64,000 bases of DNA from OMPR01 sp965183835 (lineage in GTDB: Bacteria; Pseudomonadota; Alphaproteobacteria; Rhodobacterales; Rhodobacteraceae), in the NCBI GenBank assembly GCA_965183835.1, contig CBCYME010000012.1, positions 124,001-188,000 of the forward strand, in the 5' to 3' direction. The position numbers were made by a program, and so were the translations under genes. Position 1 is the stretch's first letter; each line of letters opens with the position of its first letter. A model generated the notes under the pieces. The model was not told where the DNA came from. It ran no database searches and saw only the letters and a list, made by a program, of their open reading frames with translations. Shown here in pieces: positions 18,006 through 26,779 of this stretch.

Positions 18006-18059
18006 ACAAATGGTGCGCGCCGTGGCACGGGACTTCGGGACAGGATCCAAAGGTACGTC

Positions 18060-18560
18060 ATGAGCAAAACTATCTTTACCCCCGGCCCCGAAACCACCCG
18101 CGCCCTGCGGGATGCGTTAGGGTGTTATGGAACCGGCGTGACCGTTGTGACCGCATCATCGCCTGATGGGCCGGTCGCAATCACGGCCAATTCTTTTGCC
18201 TCTGTGTCGCTGAACCCGCCAATGGTGCTGTGGTGCCCGGCCAAAACATCCACACGCTATGAGGCCTTTATGGCCGCGCAGCACTATGCCATCCACATCA
18301 TGGCCGAAGGGCAACTCGCCACTGCACAGGCTTTTGCGCGGGACGGAGCGGATTTTTCACATGCGGATTGGACCGAGGACGCCAACGGAATACCAATTTT
18401 GACCAAATCCTTGGCCCGTTTTGATTGCCGGTTGGTTGCCCAACACGACGCCGGGGATCACACGATTATTCTAGGCGAAGTTGAAACCGTTCTGCATCGG
18501 CAAGGTCAGGGTTTGATGTTCAAGCGGGGCCAATTTGGCGATTTCGCCCCGCGCACCTGA
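18060..18560 (+). CDS. Flavin reductase family protein
   Basis: A 166-residue protein of the FMN-binding flavin reductase fold (RutF/HpaC-like), with the typical opening LRDALGCYGTGVTVVTA and SFASVSLNPPMVLWCPAKTS, which forms the flavin site. Such enzymes reduce free FMN/FAD with NAD(P)H for partner monooxygenases; no partner gene is adjacent. It ends at a bidirectional terminator shared with the convergent Mrp gene. Confidence 0.9.
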   Translation: MSKTIFTPGPETTRALRDALGCYGTGVTVVTASSPDGPVAITANSFASVSLNPPMVLWCPAKTSTRYEAFMAAQHYAIHIMAEGQLATAQAFARDGADFSHADWTEDANGIPILTKSLARFDCRLVAQHDAGDHTIILGEVETVLHRQGQGLMFKRGQFGDFAPRT

Positions 18561-18567
18561 TGCACTG

Positions 18568-18594
18568 AAAAAGGGCGCGAAAAACGCGCCCTTT
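18568..18594. terminator. Bidirectional terminator between flavin reductase and mrp
   Basis: A 10-bp perfect stem, AAAGGGCGCG with CGCGCCCTTT around an AAAAA loop. Five A on its left side give a T-run for the minus-strand Mrp transcript. It lies between two convergent stops. Confidence 0.8.
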
Positions 18595-18618
18595 CCATTT
18601 CTGTAGATCCTTCGGATC

Positions 18619-19680
18619 TTAGGCAATGCCCTGAGTTATCAGATCTTTGGCGATGGAGCGGAACGCTTCTGCCTGTGCGCTCTCAGGTTTGGACACCACG
18701 ATTGGTGCCCCCTCATCCGCCGCCACCCGGATATCCAGATGCAGCGGAATTTCCCCCAACAAGGGCACACCCAATTTTTCCGCCTCTGACGCAACGCCGC
18801 CATGCCCAAACACATGCTCTTCGTGGCCACAGTTGGAACAGATGTGCGTCGACATGTTTTCGATCATCCCAAGGATCGGCGTCTGGGTCTGACGGAACAT
18901 ATCGATGCCCTTGCGCGCATCCAGCAGGGCAACATCCTGCGGTGTTGACACCACGATCGCCCCGTCCAGTGCAAACTTCTGCGTCAGGGTCAGCTGAACA
19001 TCACCCGTTCCCGGTGGCAGATCGACGATCAGGACATCCAATTCGCCCCACTGCACCTGATTCATCATCTGTTGCAATGCACCCATCAACATCGGGCCAC
19101 GCCATACAACAGCCTGACCTTCGTTCGTCATCAAGCCCATCGACATCATGGTAACGCCGTGGTTCCTCAAAGGAATGATGATTTTGCCATCCGGGCTGGC
19201 GGGACGTCCCGACACGCCCAACATACGCGGCTGCGATGGACCGTACACATCGGCGTCCAACAATCCAACGCGCCGCCCTTGCGCCGCGAGTGCACAGGCC
19301 AGATTGGCCGACACGGTGGATTTGCCGACCCCGCCTTTGCCCGAAGCGATTGCGATAATCCGTGCAACCCCCGGTAACGCCGCAGGCGCAGTGTCAGAGG
19401 GTTTAGGCTTGGGTTTCAATTCCGGCGGGGCTTTTTCGGAATGCGCTGTCAGCATGGCCGACACTTTTTCAACGCCCTCTACCATACTTGCAGCCTGTTC
19501 AGCCGCGGCCCGGATCGGTTCCATCTGTTCGGCCTTTTTCGGATCGATCTCGATCACGAACCGCACCTGATCGCCCTCGACATTCAGCGCACGCACCAGA
19601 CCCGAGCTAACAATGTCCTGCCCGCTGGCCGGGTCTACGATCTTTTTCAGGTTCGCCAGAACCGCTTCGCGAATGCTCAT
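18619..19680 (-). CDS. apbC: Mrp/ApbC family Fe-S cluster carrier ATPase
   Basis: A 353-residue protein. An N-terminal DUF59-like segment of about 80 residues is followed by the Mrp/NBP35 P-loop ATPase with the deviant Walker A ASGKGGVGKSTVSANLA and DADVYGPSQPRMLG. The CxxC near the C-terminus (THICSNCGHEEHVFG) is the expected bridging Fe-S site of the dimer. The family delivers Fe-S clusters in the cytoplasm. Its ATG overlaps the stop of the small gene upstream by 4 bases. Confidence 0.93.
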   Translation of the reverse strand: MSIREAVLANLKKIVDPASGQDIVSSGLVRALNVEGDQVRFVIEIDPKKAEQMEPIRAAAEQAASMVEGVEKVSAMLTAHSEKAPPELKPKPKPSDTAPAALPGVARIIAIASGKGGVGKSTVSANLACALAAQGRRVGLLDADVYGPSQPRMLGVSGRPASPDGKIIIPLRNHGVTMMSMGLMTNEGQAVVWRGPMLMGALQQMMNQVQWGELDVLIVDLPPGTGDVQLTLTQKFALDGAIVVSTPQDVALLDARKGIDMFRQTQTPILGMIENMSTHICSNCGHEEHVFGHGGVASEAEKLGVPLLGEIPLHLDIRVAADEGAPIVVSKPESAQAEAFRSIAKDLITQGIA

Positions 19681-19874
19681 GAATTGTCGTCCTTGATTTG
19701 ACCTGTCACCACATGCTCAACCTCGAGCCCATCAATCGTCAACACCACTTTGGCCTCAAAACTCTTGCCCTTCGGGGTGCCTGCAGTGCGCAGCCCGTCT
19801 TCGATGGCTTGCTGGCTGGTCACCCCAACCTGTTTGAGGAACTTGCGCATGGACATGTTATAGTCACCGCTCAT
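19677..19874 (-). CDS. DUF6494-like small protein
   Basis: A 65-residue protein beginning MSGDYNMSMRKFLKQVGVTSQ, with a helical start and a strand-rich second half (KVVLTIDGLEVEHVV). It resembles the small DUF6494 family often encoded before mrp-like genes; this assignment is from memory. A longer frame upstream exists but has no typical gene character. The 4-base overlap with the Mrp gene indicates one transcript. Confidence 0.7.
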   Translation of the reverse strand: MSGDYNMSMRKFLKQVGVTSQQAIEDGLRTAGTPKGKSFEAKVVLTIDGLEVEHVVTGQIKDDNS

Positions 19875-20329
19875 CGCATGTATCTCCCTATTTCTCGTGC
19901 TTCGTTTGACGCTGAGGCTTCCCCCCACTACGGGGCCAAGAGCCATGCGCTTGGCCCGTTTCTGCCTGAGCAAAGCCCGGACCACCAGCCCTGACTTAAT
20001 CCCAACGCGTCGCTGGACTACGTACAAAGGCGAAGTGGCGTGATCGCGCAGGGCCATTTGCCCCCAGAACACACGAAACAATCCTTTTCAAAGACAGGGC
20101 TTGGCAGAACATTTCTTCTGTTTCATAGTCCGCCCGTCGGAAGGAAGGGGAGAGCTTTCCGATCAGGAACCCATGGAACGCACGATGTCGCACATCCAAG
20201 GACCTTACACTGACGAAGCGGCAACTGCCCATTTGAACAGTGTGCAAGACCGGGGCCATAAGATCGCGCCGTGTTTACTGTGATTGGGGCGGCTGTGGGC
20301 AACCACACCGCCCCCCTGCACCCCTGTCC
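19875..20329. other. Intergenic stretch without a recognisable gene
   Basis: About 450 bases with only short frames on either strand, none with a convincing start or known product. It borders a gene remnant on its right, so part of it may be decayed coding sequence. The promoter of the minus-strand DUF6494-mrp unit should lie at its left end. Confidence 0.5.
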
Positions 20330-20332
20330 TCC

Positions 20333-20606
20333 TGCGCGCGCACCAAAGAAGAGCTGGCCATCGCCCTGCATGATGGCAAAAAAGATGCGGGTTTTGGCCT
20401 TGGGGCCTTATCAGGATTGTATCGTCTTGGGGTTGCCCTAACGCAACAGGAACACTTTGATCTGGCGGCGCGCGGCCTTTGAACCCGCAATGCAAAACCT
20501 AATGCGTTTTCTCATATCCGATGCCATTGCCGCCCGCGCGGCTGAGCTGGGCAGTTACGAGATCAGCGAAACAGGAACGTTTCACCACACTGGAGCTAGC
20601 GGCTAA
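20333..20606 (+). pseudogene. Remnant of a helix-turn-helix/PBP-like (molybdate-binding-like domain) regulator, C-terminal part only
   Basis: Two adjacent frames give one continuous domain when joined. RTKEELAIALHDGKKDAGFG with the following EHFDLAARG comes from one frame, and FEPAMQNLMRFL to the end from the next. This is the C-terminal end of the substrate-binding-like domain that follows a helix-turn-helix in many roseobacter regulators. The break is one extra base near 20475, where a G appears doubled. The N-terminal two thirds, including the DNA-binding part, cannot be found upstream, so this is a true remnant even if the single-base break is a sequence error. Confidence 0.55.
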
Positions 20607-20629
20607 CCCGAGGGTCACCCGCTTAGCAA

Positions 20630-21835
20630 TTATTGCAGGTACGGGCTGGGATCGACGCTGTCGAACCCTTTGCGCACCTCAAAATGAACATAGGCATTGT
20701 CGCCACTGCGCAGCTGCGCCAGCTTTTGGCCCCGTTTGACTCGGTCGCCTTTGTTGATTTCGATCTTGTCCACGTTTGCATAGACCGTCAGCAAGTTATT
20801 CTTATGACGTACAACGATGATCGGCACCTGATCCGCATCAGCCGTGATCGCGGCAACAGTACCCGAGGCCGCCGCCACAACAGGTGATCCCGCAGCCGCT
20901 GCAATATCGATGCCGTCATTTTTCCCTTTGGAATAGGGGCGGATAATCTTACCCGAAACCGGGAAACCCATTGCCGCTTTGCTTGTTTTGGTGGGCTCGG
21001 CCACTTTCACATTAGGCGCTTCTGGGGGCTTGGCTGTGGTCTTTTCTTTCGGCAAGGGTGTGGTCGAGCTGGGCGGTAGCGGCGTTGGCGACCCTGACCC
21101 CGGCTGTGTGACTGCCGCCGCACCGGCCGCGGCTGTGGCCCCTGCGGCCGCTGTTTTCTTGGTCGATGATTTCGGCGCAGACTGATCCTTGACCGGGATC
21201 AACAAATACTGACCTTCGCGCACTGCAAAATCAGATCCCAGGCCATTCCATTCGGCCAAAGCTTTCACAGGAACCTGATACAGCCGCGAGACAGTATAAG
21301 CCGTTTCCCCACGAGCAACCTTGTGCCGGATTGGCTCTGGTCCCGCGGGTTTGGGGGTTGCTTTTGCGGGTTTCGCGGGTTCTAGCGGCTTTGTTTCGAT
21401 TGGGGTGGTATCTGGAGCTTCATCAATCGCGGTGCCCGCCAAGGCGGCAATATCGACGGCTGATCCACTTGTCGTCGGTTCGGCAACCCGACGCGGCAGG
21501 GCCAACACCTCGCCTTCGCGCATTTTCACATCGGGTTCCAACCCGTTGAAACGCGCCACTTCTCCGGCGGGCAGACCAACACGATTGGCCAAGTCTGTAA
21601 CACTGTCGCCACGTCTGGCAACGGCCACTTGGTATGTCGGGTAAGATATCACGCCCCGGTCATCCGGTTTCGGACGATCCGCGGTACTGACCTTTTGCGC
21701 CGCCTCTGCGGTACTGAAGCCCCCGACTTTGCCGCGCAGGTCATAGTCCAACGGACCATCACAGGCTGCAGTCAGCGCCAGCGCGGCACCAGCCACCCAG
21801 ACCCGAACGGGGACAACACAGGAAAAAGCACTCAT
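20630..21835 (-). CDS. nlpD: NlpD-like LysM/M23 lipoprotein (degenerate LytM factor)
   Basis: A 401-residue lipoprotein with the lipobox LTAAC near residue 24. Two LysM peptidoglycan-binding repeats follow, at about 65-110 and 170-215 (ARRGDSVTDLANRVGL and VARGETAYTVSRLYQV), then a Pro/Ala/Thr-rich linker and a C-terminal M23 domain from about 290. The M23 zinc residues look changed: NDGIDIA stands where HxGxD is expected, and YVHFEVRKG where HxH is expected. That is the state of NlpD/EnvC-type factors, which activate amidases without cutting peptidoglycan. The pcm and surE genes upstream give the classical surE-pcm-nlpD order. Confidence 0.88.
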   Translation of the reverse strand: MSAFSCVVPVRVWVAGAALALTAACDGPLDYDLRGKVGGFSTAEAAQKVSTADRPKPDDRGVISYPTYQVAVARRGDSVTDLANRVGLPAGEVARFNGLEPDVKMREGEVLALPRRVAEPTTSGSAVDIAALAGTAIDEAPDTTPIETKPLEPAKPAKATPKPAGPEPIRHKVARGETAYTVSRLYQVPVKALAEWNGLGSDFAVREGQYLLIPVKDQSAPKSSTKKTAAAGATAAAGAAAVTQPGSGSPTPLPPSSTTPLPKEKTTAKPPEAPNVKVAEPTKTSKAAMGFPVSGKIIRPYSKGKNDGIDIAAAAGSPVVAAASGTVAAITADADQVPIIVVRHKNNLLTVYANVDKIEINKGDRVKRGQKLAQLRSGDNAYVHFEVRKGFDSVDPSPYLQ

Positions 21836-21901
21836 CTCACAATCCTCAAAGCGCCCCCTGTTATCCGGAGGCTTGGCATTTCATGCGGCACAAATAGGCC
21901 A

Positions 21902-22549
21902 TTAGCCGTCCCTACCCAAGCCTTCAAGCAAAGGAACAAATCGGACAGGCCGGATTTCGTCGTATTCAAAACCAGTTTCGTGTCGACGCACCCGTATCAA
22001 CGTCTGCACTGTATCCGACTGGCCAACCGGCACCACCATGATACCGCCGATTTTCAGCTGCGCCAAGAGCGGCCCGGGCGGATCTTCGGCAGCGGCGGTC
22101 ACAATGATCCGATCAAACGGTGCCTGTTCCGGTAAGCCGAACGATCCATCCACTGTCATGGCCGTGATATTGGCCAGGTGCATGGACTGAAAAACCACCT
22201 GTGCCTCGCGCACCAGACGTGCGTGGCGTTCAACCGTGTAAACCCGGCGCGCAAGCTTGCTTAGGATCGCCGCCTGATAGCCAGAGCCGGTCCCGACCTC
22301 TAAAACCTTATCGCGCGGATTGACCTCGAGCGCCTGCGTCATGATCCCAACAACCGATGGCTGGCTGATTGTTTGCCCACAGGCAATCGGCAGCGGCATA
22401 TCCTCGTAAGCGCGGGCGGCAAAAATGCCCCGCACAAACGGCCCCCGGTCGATTTCTTCCATTGCCGCCAGAACCTTGGCGTCTGTCACCCCCTTGGAGC
22501 GCAGATGAAAGACAAACTGCATTTTGGTTTCAGGATCTGGACCGCTCAT
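21902..22549 (-). CDS. pcm: Protein-L-isoaspartate O-methyltransferase
   Basis: A 215-residue methyltransferase that repairs isoaspartyl residues in damaged proteins, using S-adenosylmethionine. It shows the PCMT features AYEDMPLPIACGQTISQP near residue 48, the SAM motif VLEVGTGSGYQAAIL, and PFDRIIVTAAA. The start overlaps the surE stop by 4 bases (ATGA), so the two are translationally coupled. Both are stress-survival functions, often linked to nlpD as here. Confidence 0.95.
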   Translation of the reverse strand: MSGPDPETKMQFVFHLRSKGVTDAKVLAAMEEIDRGPFVRGIFAARAYEDMPLPIACGQTISQPSVVGIMTQALEVNPRDKVLEVGTGSGYQAAILSKLARRVYTVERHARLVREAQVVFQSMHLANITAMTVDGSFGLPEQAPFDRIIVTAAAEDPPGPLLAQLKIGGIMVVPVGQSDTVQTLIRVRRHETGFEYDEIRPVRFVPLLEGLGRDG

Positions 22550-23328
22550 TCGATTGTCTTGAGTGCCTCTAGATGATCATGGGCGGTCAGATCCGCGCGC
22601 ATGGGCGTGACTGAAATGTAGCCTTCAAGGTTCACTGCCGCATCGCTGCCCGGTTCGGTCATCACCTGCTGATTGCCACCTTTGATCCACAAGAACCGAC
22701 GCCCGGTTGGGGATTTATGCGGCTCAACAGTAAACTTGGTTTCGCGTCTGTAGCCCTGTGGTACGGCACGCACACCAAGCACCTCATCAACCGGAACCGG
22801 AGGGAAATTGACATTGTAGAACAGGCGGTAATCCGCTCCTACGCCGGGATCCTGATCCAGGATCTTGCGGATAACGTCCGCCCCATGCGCCAAGGCCACT
22901 TCAAAAAGATCGGGCCGGTCAAAATTGCGCGGGCCGAAATACTGCGACAAGGCAATCGCGGGCAGACCTTGCAGGGCCGCCTCCATCGCGCCGCCCAGCG
23001 TGCCGGAATAGAGCGCGTTTTCTGCCGAATTGTTGCCCTTGTTCACGCCTGACAACACCAGATCAGGCGGGTTATCTTTCATCACATCGTGCAAGCCTGC
23101 CAGTACGCAATCCGCAGGCGATCCTTCGGCGGCATAGCGACGTTCGCTCAGCTTGGCGATCATGGTTGGGTGGGAATAGCTGATGCAATGGCCCACACCT
23201 GATTGTTCAAACGCAGGCGCAACCACCCACACTTCGCCATCTGGCCCAGCCAGTTCAGCTGCAATGGCTTCTAACGTCGCCAGTCCCGGCGCGTTGATGC
23301 CGTCGTCATTTGTCAAAAGAATACGCAT
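22546..23328 (-). CDS. surE: 5'/3'-nucleotidase SurE
   Basis: A 260-residue metal-dependent nucleotidase. The start MRILLTNDDGINAPG places the DD metal site at residues 8-9, as in the family. Further motifs are SGVNKGNNSAENALYSGT and the C-terminal VTPM. A longer frame begins upstream but would add a non-homologous Cys-rich stretch, so the ATG at 23328 is used. First gene of surE-pcm, with the nlpD-like gene behind. Confidence 0.95.
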   Translation of the reverse strand: MRILLTNDDGINAPGLATLEAIAAELAGPDGEVWVVAPAFEQSGVGHCISYSHPTMIAKLSERRYAAEGSPADCVLAGLHDVMKDNPPDLVLSGVNKGNNSAENALYSGTLGGAMEAALQGLPAIALSQYFGPRNFDRPDLFEVALAHGADVIRKILDQDPGVGADYRLFYNVNFPPVPVDEVLGVRAVPQGYRRETKFTVEPHKSPTGRRFLWIKGGNQQVMTEPGSDAAVNLEGYISVTPMRADLTAHDHLEALKTIE

Positions 23329-23405
23329 AATACCCCGCCCCGTTTGGTTCTTGATAGCCGCGCACCCGCGCCCCGGCAAGCAAGCACAGCCCCCAAGAGC
23401 CACAA

Positions 23406-23431
23406 AAAGAAAGGAGCGTTGCCGCTCCTTT
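23406..23431 (-). terminator. Terminator of ribE
   Basis: A 9-bp stem, AAAGGAGCG with CGCTCCTTT around a 4-base loop. Read on the minus strand it is followed by CTTTTTG. It lies between the ribE stop and the surE start. Confidence 0.75.
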
Positions 23432-23499
23432 GCTCAATCCAAGACAGATCCGAACCTTTTCTGCGGCACACGGGCCTTAGCACCGGCCCCATCGCGGTC

Positions 23500-24087
23500 T
23501 TAGCCGACTTCGTTCAGTCGCGCGACATAACGGGCCAGCGTGTCGATCTCGAGGTTGATCATATCGCCCTCGGCCATGTCACCCCACGTGGTTACGTCTT
23601 TGGTGTGAGGGATAAAATTGATCCCGAAATCGGCCCCATCCACGTCATTCACGGTCAAGGATGTCCCGTTCAATGCGACCGACCCCTTTGGCGCAATGAA
23701 TTTGGCCAACGCCTGTGGCGCGCGCAGGGTCACACGGGTGCTGTCGCCTTCGTCGACCATCTTGATGATCTCGGCAACGCCATCCACATGGCCTGAAACG
23801 ATGTGACCGCCCAGTTCATCGCCCACTTTCAAAGCGCGCTCAAGATTGACCCGCTTGCCCACGGCCCATGTGCCTAGGTTGGTTTTGCCAACGCTTTCCG
23901 CACTAATCTGCACATCGTACCAATCCGCGCCCAGAGCAACCACTGTCAGGCACACACCATCACTGGCAATAGATGCCCCAATGTCGATGGAGGCGGTGTC
24001 GTATCCCGTCTGAATGCGCGCCCGCAAATCGCCTTGCTGATCCAGTTCAGCAATTGTGCCAACGTCGGTGATGATCCCTGTAAACAT
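23500..24087 (-). CDS. ribE: Riboflavin synthase, alpha chain
   Basis: A 195-residue protein made of two similar barrels, starting MFTGIITDVGTI, the family signature. The second repeat carries GGHIVSGHVDGVAEI. It converts two lumazine molecules into riboflavin and a pyrimidine. It stands alone here with its own terminator, although ribD and ribBH-nusB are elsewhere in the window. Some genomes call this gene ribC. Confidence 0.95.
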   Translation of the reverse strand: MFTGIITDVGTIAELDQQGDLRARIQTGYDTASIDIGASIASDGVCLTVVALGADWYDVQISAESVGKTNLGTWAVGKRVNLERALKVGDELGGHIVSGHVDGVAEIIKMVDEGDSTRVTLRAPQALAKFIAPKGSVALNGTSLTVNDVDGADFGINFIPHTKDVTTWGDMAEGDMINLEIDTLARYVARLNEVG

Positions 24088-24248
24088 TCTATTTGCCTCT
24101 GAAAGCTATACCTACAGGCTGACGTAGCGGGCCGCGGGCACACGGGCAAGCCCCAGTTGCTTGCCCTTCTGACACGGTCCGGTCATAGTTTTGCCTGATC
24201 CGCAAGCTAAAGGTTAATGTATTGTCCCACGGCGCAAAGAGTAATGAT

Positions 24249-25541
24249 ATGCCTATTTCGGCCCAGAAACAGCGGAATTTCCTGTTCTTACAAGGTCCCC
24301 ACGGGCCCTTTTTTAATGCTTTGGGCAAGATGTTGCGCGCGGCGGGTGGTCAGGTTTGGCGCGTTGGGTTCAATGCTGGTGACCGTGCGTTCTGGTTCCA
24401 TCAATCAAGTTATATCCCCTATCGTGGTACGCCCGATGACTGGTCAGATACGTTTTCAGACCTGCTCGACACGCATCAGGTCACGGATATCGTGCTGTAC
24501 GGCGACACGCGTCCGGTTCATGCCAAAGCCATCGAAATCGCCCGCGCCCGTGGCCTGACAATCCATGTGTTTGAAGAGGGGTACTTGCGCCCCTATTGGG
24601 TGACCTATGAACGGGGCGGATCAAATGGCAACTCGCGCCTGATGGATATGTCCATCCCCGAGATGAAAAAGGCACTGGATCAATCCGTTATGGAAACGCC
24701 CCTGCCGCCGTCCCATTGGGGGGACACGCGCCAGCATGTTTTCTATGGGGCGCTCTATCATTGGTTTGTCATGTTCAGGAACGGCGATTACCGCAATTTT
24801 CGCCCGCATCGGGATCTGCCCGTCACCAAGGAATTCCAGCTCTATCTGCAACGGCTCTTGCTGATGCCAGCACAGGCGCTGGATCGCTGGATCTCAACGC
24901 TGCGCATTCGCAATGGGGGGTTCCCCTATCATCTGGCCTTGCTGCAGCTGGAACATGACAGCTCGTTCCAAATGCATTCGCCGTTCTCAACTATGACCGA
25001 ATTCCTGTCCGAGATTTTCGAGGGCTTCGCCGCAGGTGCCCCACAACACCACCATCTGGTGGTCAAAGCGCATCCTCTGGAAGATGGCCGGGTCCCCATC
25101 CGGACTGAAGTCAAGCGCCTTGCGGATCAGCATGGTCTGCACGGGCGGGTGCACTATGTACGCGGCGGTAAGCTTGCGCAGCTCTTGAACGATGCCAGAA
25201 CTGCCGTCACCGTGAACTCCACTGCCGGTCAGCAGGTGCTCTGGCGCGGTATCCCCCTCAAGGTATTTGGCAAGGCCGTCTATGCCAAACCTGAGTTTGT
25301 GGCGAAACAATCCTTGCGCGATTTCTTTGCTGGGGCCACCCGTCCTGACAACCGCGCCTACAAGGAATACCGCCGCTACCTGCTTGAAACGAGCCAACTT
25401 CCCGGTGGGTATTATTCCCGTCGCGGACGTCGCCAACTGTTGCGTCAGGTGGTTGATATGATGCTGTCCCCAGAAGACCCCTATGATGCGCTGAAATCCG
25501 GCACAGCGGCCCCACGGCAACAGTTGCGTCTGGTGAACTGA
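24249..25541 (+). CDS. kpsS: Capsule polysaccharide export/transferase protein, KpsS-like
   Basis: About 430 residues, beginning at MPISAQKQ; a TTG 27 bases upstream is less likely. The opening FLFLQGPHGPFFNALGKML is the KpsS/LipB signature. The later segments VVKAHPLEDGR and TVNSTAGQQVLWRGIPLKV are the nucleotide-Kdo-binding motifs of the GT99-like capsule synthesis family. KpsS adds the first Kdo to the lipid anchor of group 2 capsules on the cytoplasmic side. Together with the two following genes it forms a small capsule locus placed between ribE and ribD. Confidence 0.85.
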   Translation: MPISAQKQRNFLFLQGPHGPFFNALGKMLRAAGGQVWRVGFNAGDRAFWFHQSSYIPYRGTPDDWSDTFSDLLDTHQVTDIVLYGDTRPVHAKAIEIARARGLTIHVFEEGYLRPYWVTYERGGSNGNSRLMDMSIPEMKKALDQSVMETPLPPSHWGDTRQHVFYGALYHWFVMFRNGDYRNFRPHRDLPVTKEFQLYLQRLLLMPAQALDRWISTLRIRNGGFPYHLALLQLEHDSSFQMHSPFSTMTEFLSEIFEGFAAGAPQHHHLVVKAHPLEDGRVPIRTEVKRLADQHGLHGRVHYVRGGKLAQLLNDARTAVTVNSTAGQQVLWRGIPLKVFGKAVYAKPEFVAKQSLRDFFAGATRPDNRAYKEYRRYLLETSQLPGGYYSRRGRRQLLRQVVDMMLSPEDPYDALKSGTAAPRQQLRLVN

Positions 25542-25637
25542 CCAACACAAGAGCTAGGACTGGATTATTATTCCTGATTCCGATAGCTTGATAAAAAAAG
25601 ACCGAGGCATAAAATAATAGGTCGAGGAGACCGAGCA

Positions 25638-26774
25638 GTGAAACCCATGTCCGTCCGGTGGGCTAAGCCCATTGCCGTGCTGACTGCGATCGCAGTCGTG
25701 GCCTCTTGTACGTTGCCACGTACCGGCCCCAATAAACGTGAAATCTTTGCAGGTTCCGTGCAAAAAGAAGGCGATGCATTTATTGTCGCCGTCAATGATC
25801 GCGTCACCCGTGCAACCGCCGTTGTCCCAGCTCTTGGATTTTCTGACAGCTTCAAGAACGCATCCCAGCTGACATCTGACACCATTCGCCCCGGCGATGT
25901 GTTGGGCCTGACAATCTGGGAAAACGTGGACGATGGTCTGCTGGCGGGCGAAGCCGCCAACTCCACCATTCTGGAAGAGGTGCAAGTCGACAGTGCTGGG
26001 TTCATATTTGTGCCCTACGCCGGTCGTGTACGCGCCTCTGGGAACACACCCAACCAATTGCGTGAAACCATCACAACCAAACTCGAAGATCAAACACCCG
26101 ATCCACAGGTTCAAGTGCGTCGCCTTGCTGGTGATGGCGCAACTGTGTCCTTGACCGGTGCCGTTGGTGGCCAAGGTGTGTATCCGATTGAACGCCCAAC
26201 CCGCACCCTGTCTTCAATGCTTGCACAAGCTGGTGGTGTCACCATCACGCCAGAAATTGCACAGGTCACCGTGATCCGTGGCAGCCAGCAAGGACAAGTT
26301 TGGTTTCAAGACCTCTATGACAACCCCAAGCTGGACATCGCCTTACGCGGCGGTGACCGCATTCTGGTCGAAGAAGACACCCGGTCCTACACAGCGCTAG
26401 GTGCCACAAACGCACAGGCGCGGGTTGCTTTCGAAACACAGGATCTGTCGGCGCTCGAAGCGATTGCGCAAATTGGGGGCCTCTTGTCGACCTCCTCTGA
26501 TCCAACCGGCGTTTTCATCTTCCGCAACGAACCGGCTGAAATTGCTGGCCAAGTTCTGGGACGCACCGATCTCGAAGGGGCACAGCGCATGGTTTATGTT
26601 CTGAACCTGACCGAACCTAACGGCTTGTTCGTGGCCCGTGACTTTGTCATCCGCGACGAAGATACGCTCTATGTCACCGAGGCGCCTTATGCCCAGTGGA
26701 CCAAGGCAATCTCACTTGTTGCTGGTGGCCTGACACCCATTGCCAACGTGGCGACCATTTCTGACAGTTTCTAA
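25638..26774 (+). CDS. Polysaccharide export lipoprotein (Wza/KpsD type)
   Basis: A 378-residue lipoprotein with the lipobox VVASC near residue 29. The Poly_export domain follows at about 75-165 (IRPGDVLGLTIWENVDDG), and then two SLBB repeats (VSLTGAVGGQGVYPIERP and a later copy near 250). It would form the outer-membrane/periplasmic channel for capsule export. An AGGAG lies ahead of the start. The gene is flanked by the kpsS-like and kpsC-like genes. The inner-membrane ABC exporter genes (kpsM/T) are not in this window. Confidence 0.88.
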   Translation: MKPMSVRWAKPIAVLTAIAVVASCTLPRTGPNKREIFAGSVQKEGDAFIVAVNDRVTRATAVVPALGFSDSFKNASQLTSDTIRPGDVLGLTIWENVDDGLLAGEAANSTILEEVQVDSAGFIFVPYAGRVRASGNTPNQLRETITTKLEDQTPDPQVQVRRLAGDGATVSLTGAVGGQGVYPIERPTRTLSSMLAQAGGVTITPEIAQVTVIRGSQQGQVWFQDLYDNPKLDIALRGGDRILVEEDTRSYTALGATNAQARVAFETQDLSALEAIAQIGGLLSTSSDPTGVFIFRNEPAEIAGQVLGRTDLEGAQRMVYVLNLTEPNGLFVARDFVIRDEDTLYVTEAPYAQWTKAISLVAGGLTPIANVATISDSF

Positions 26775-26779
26775 TCGGC

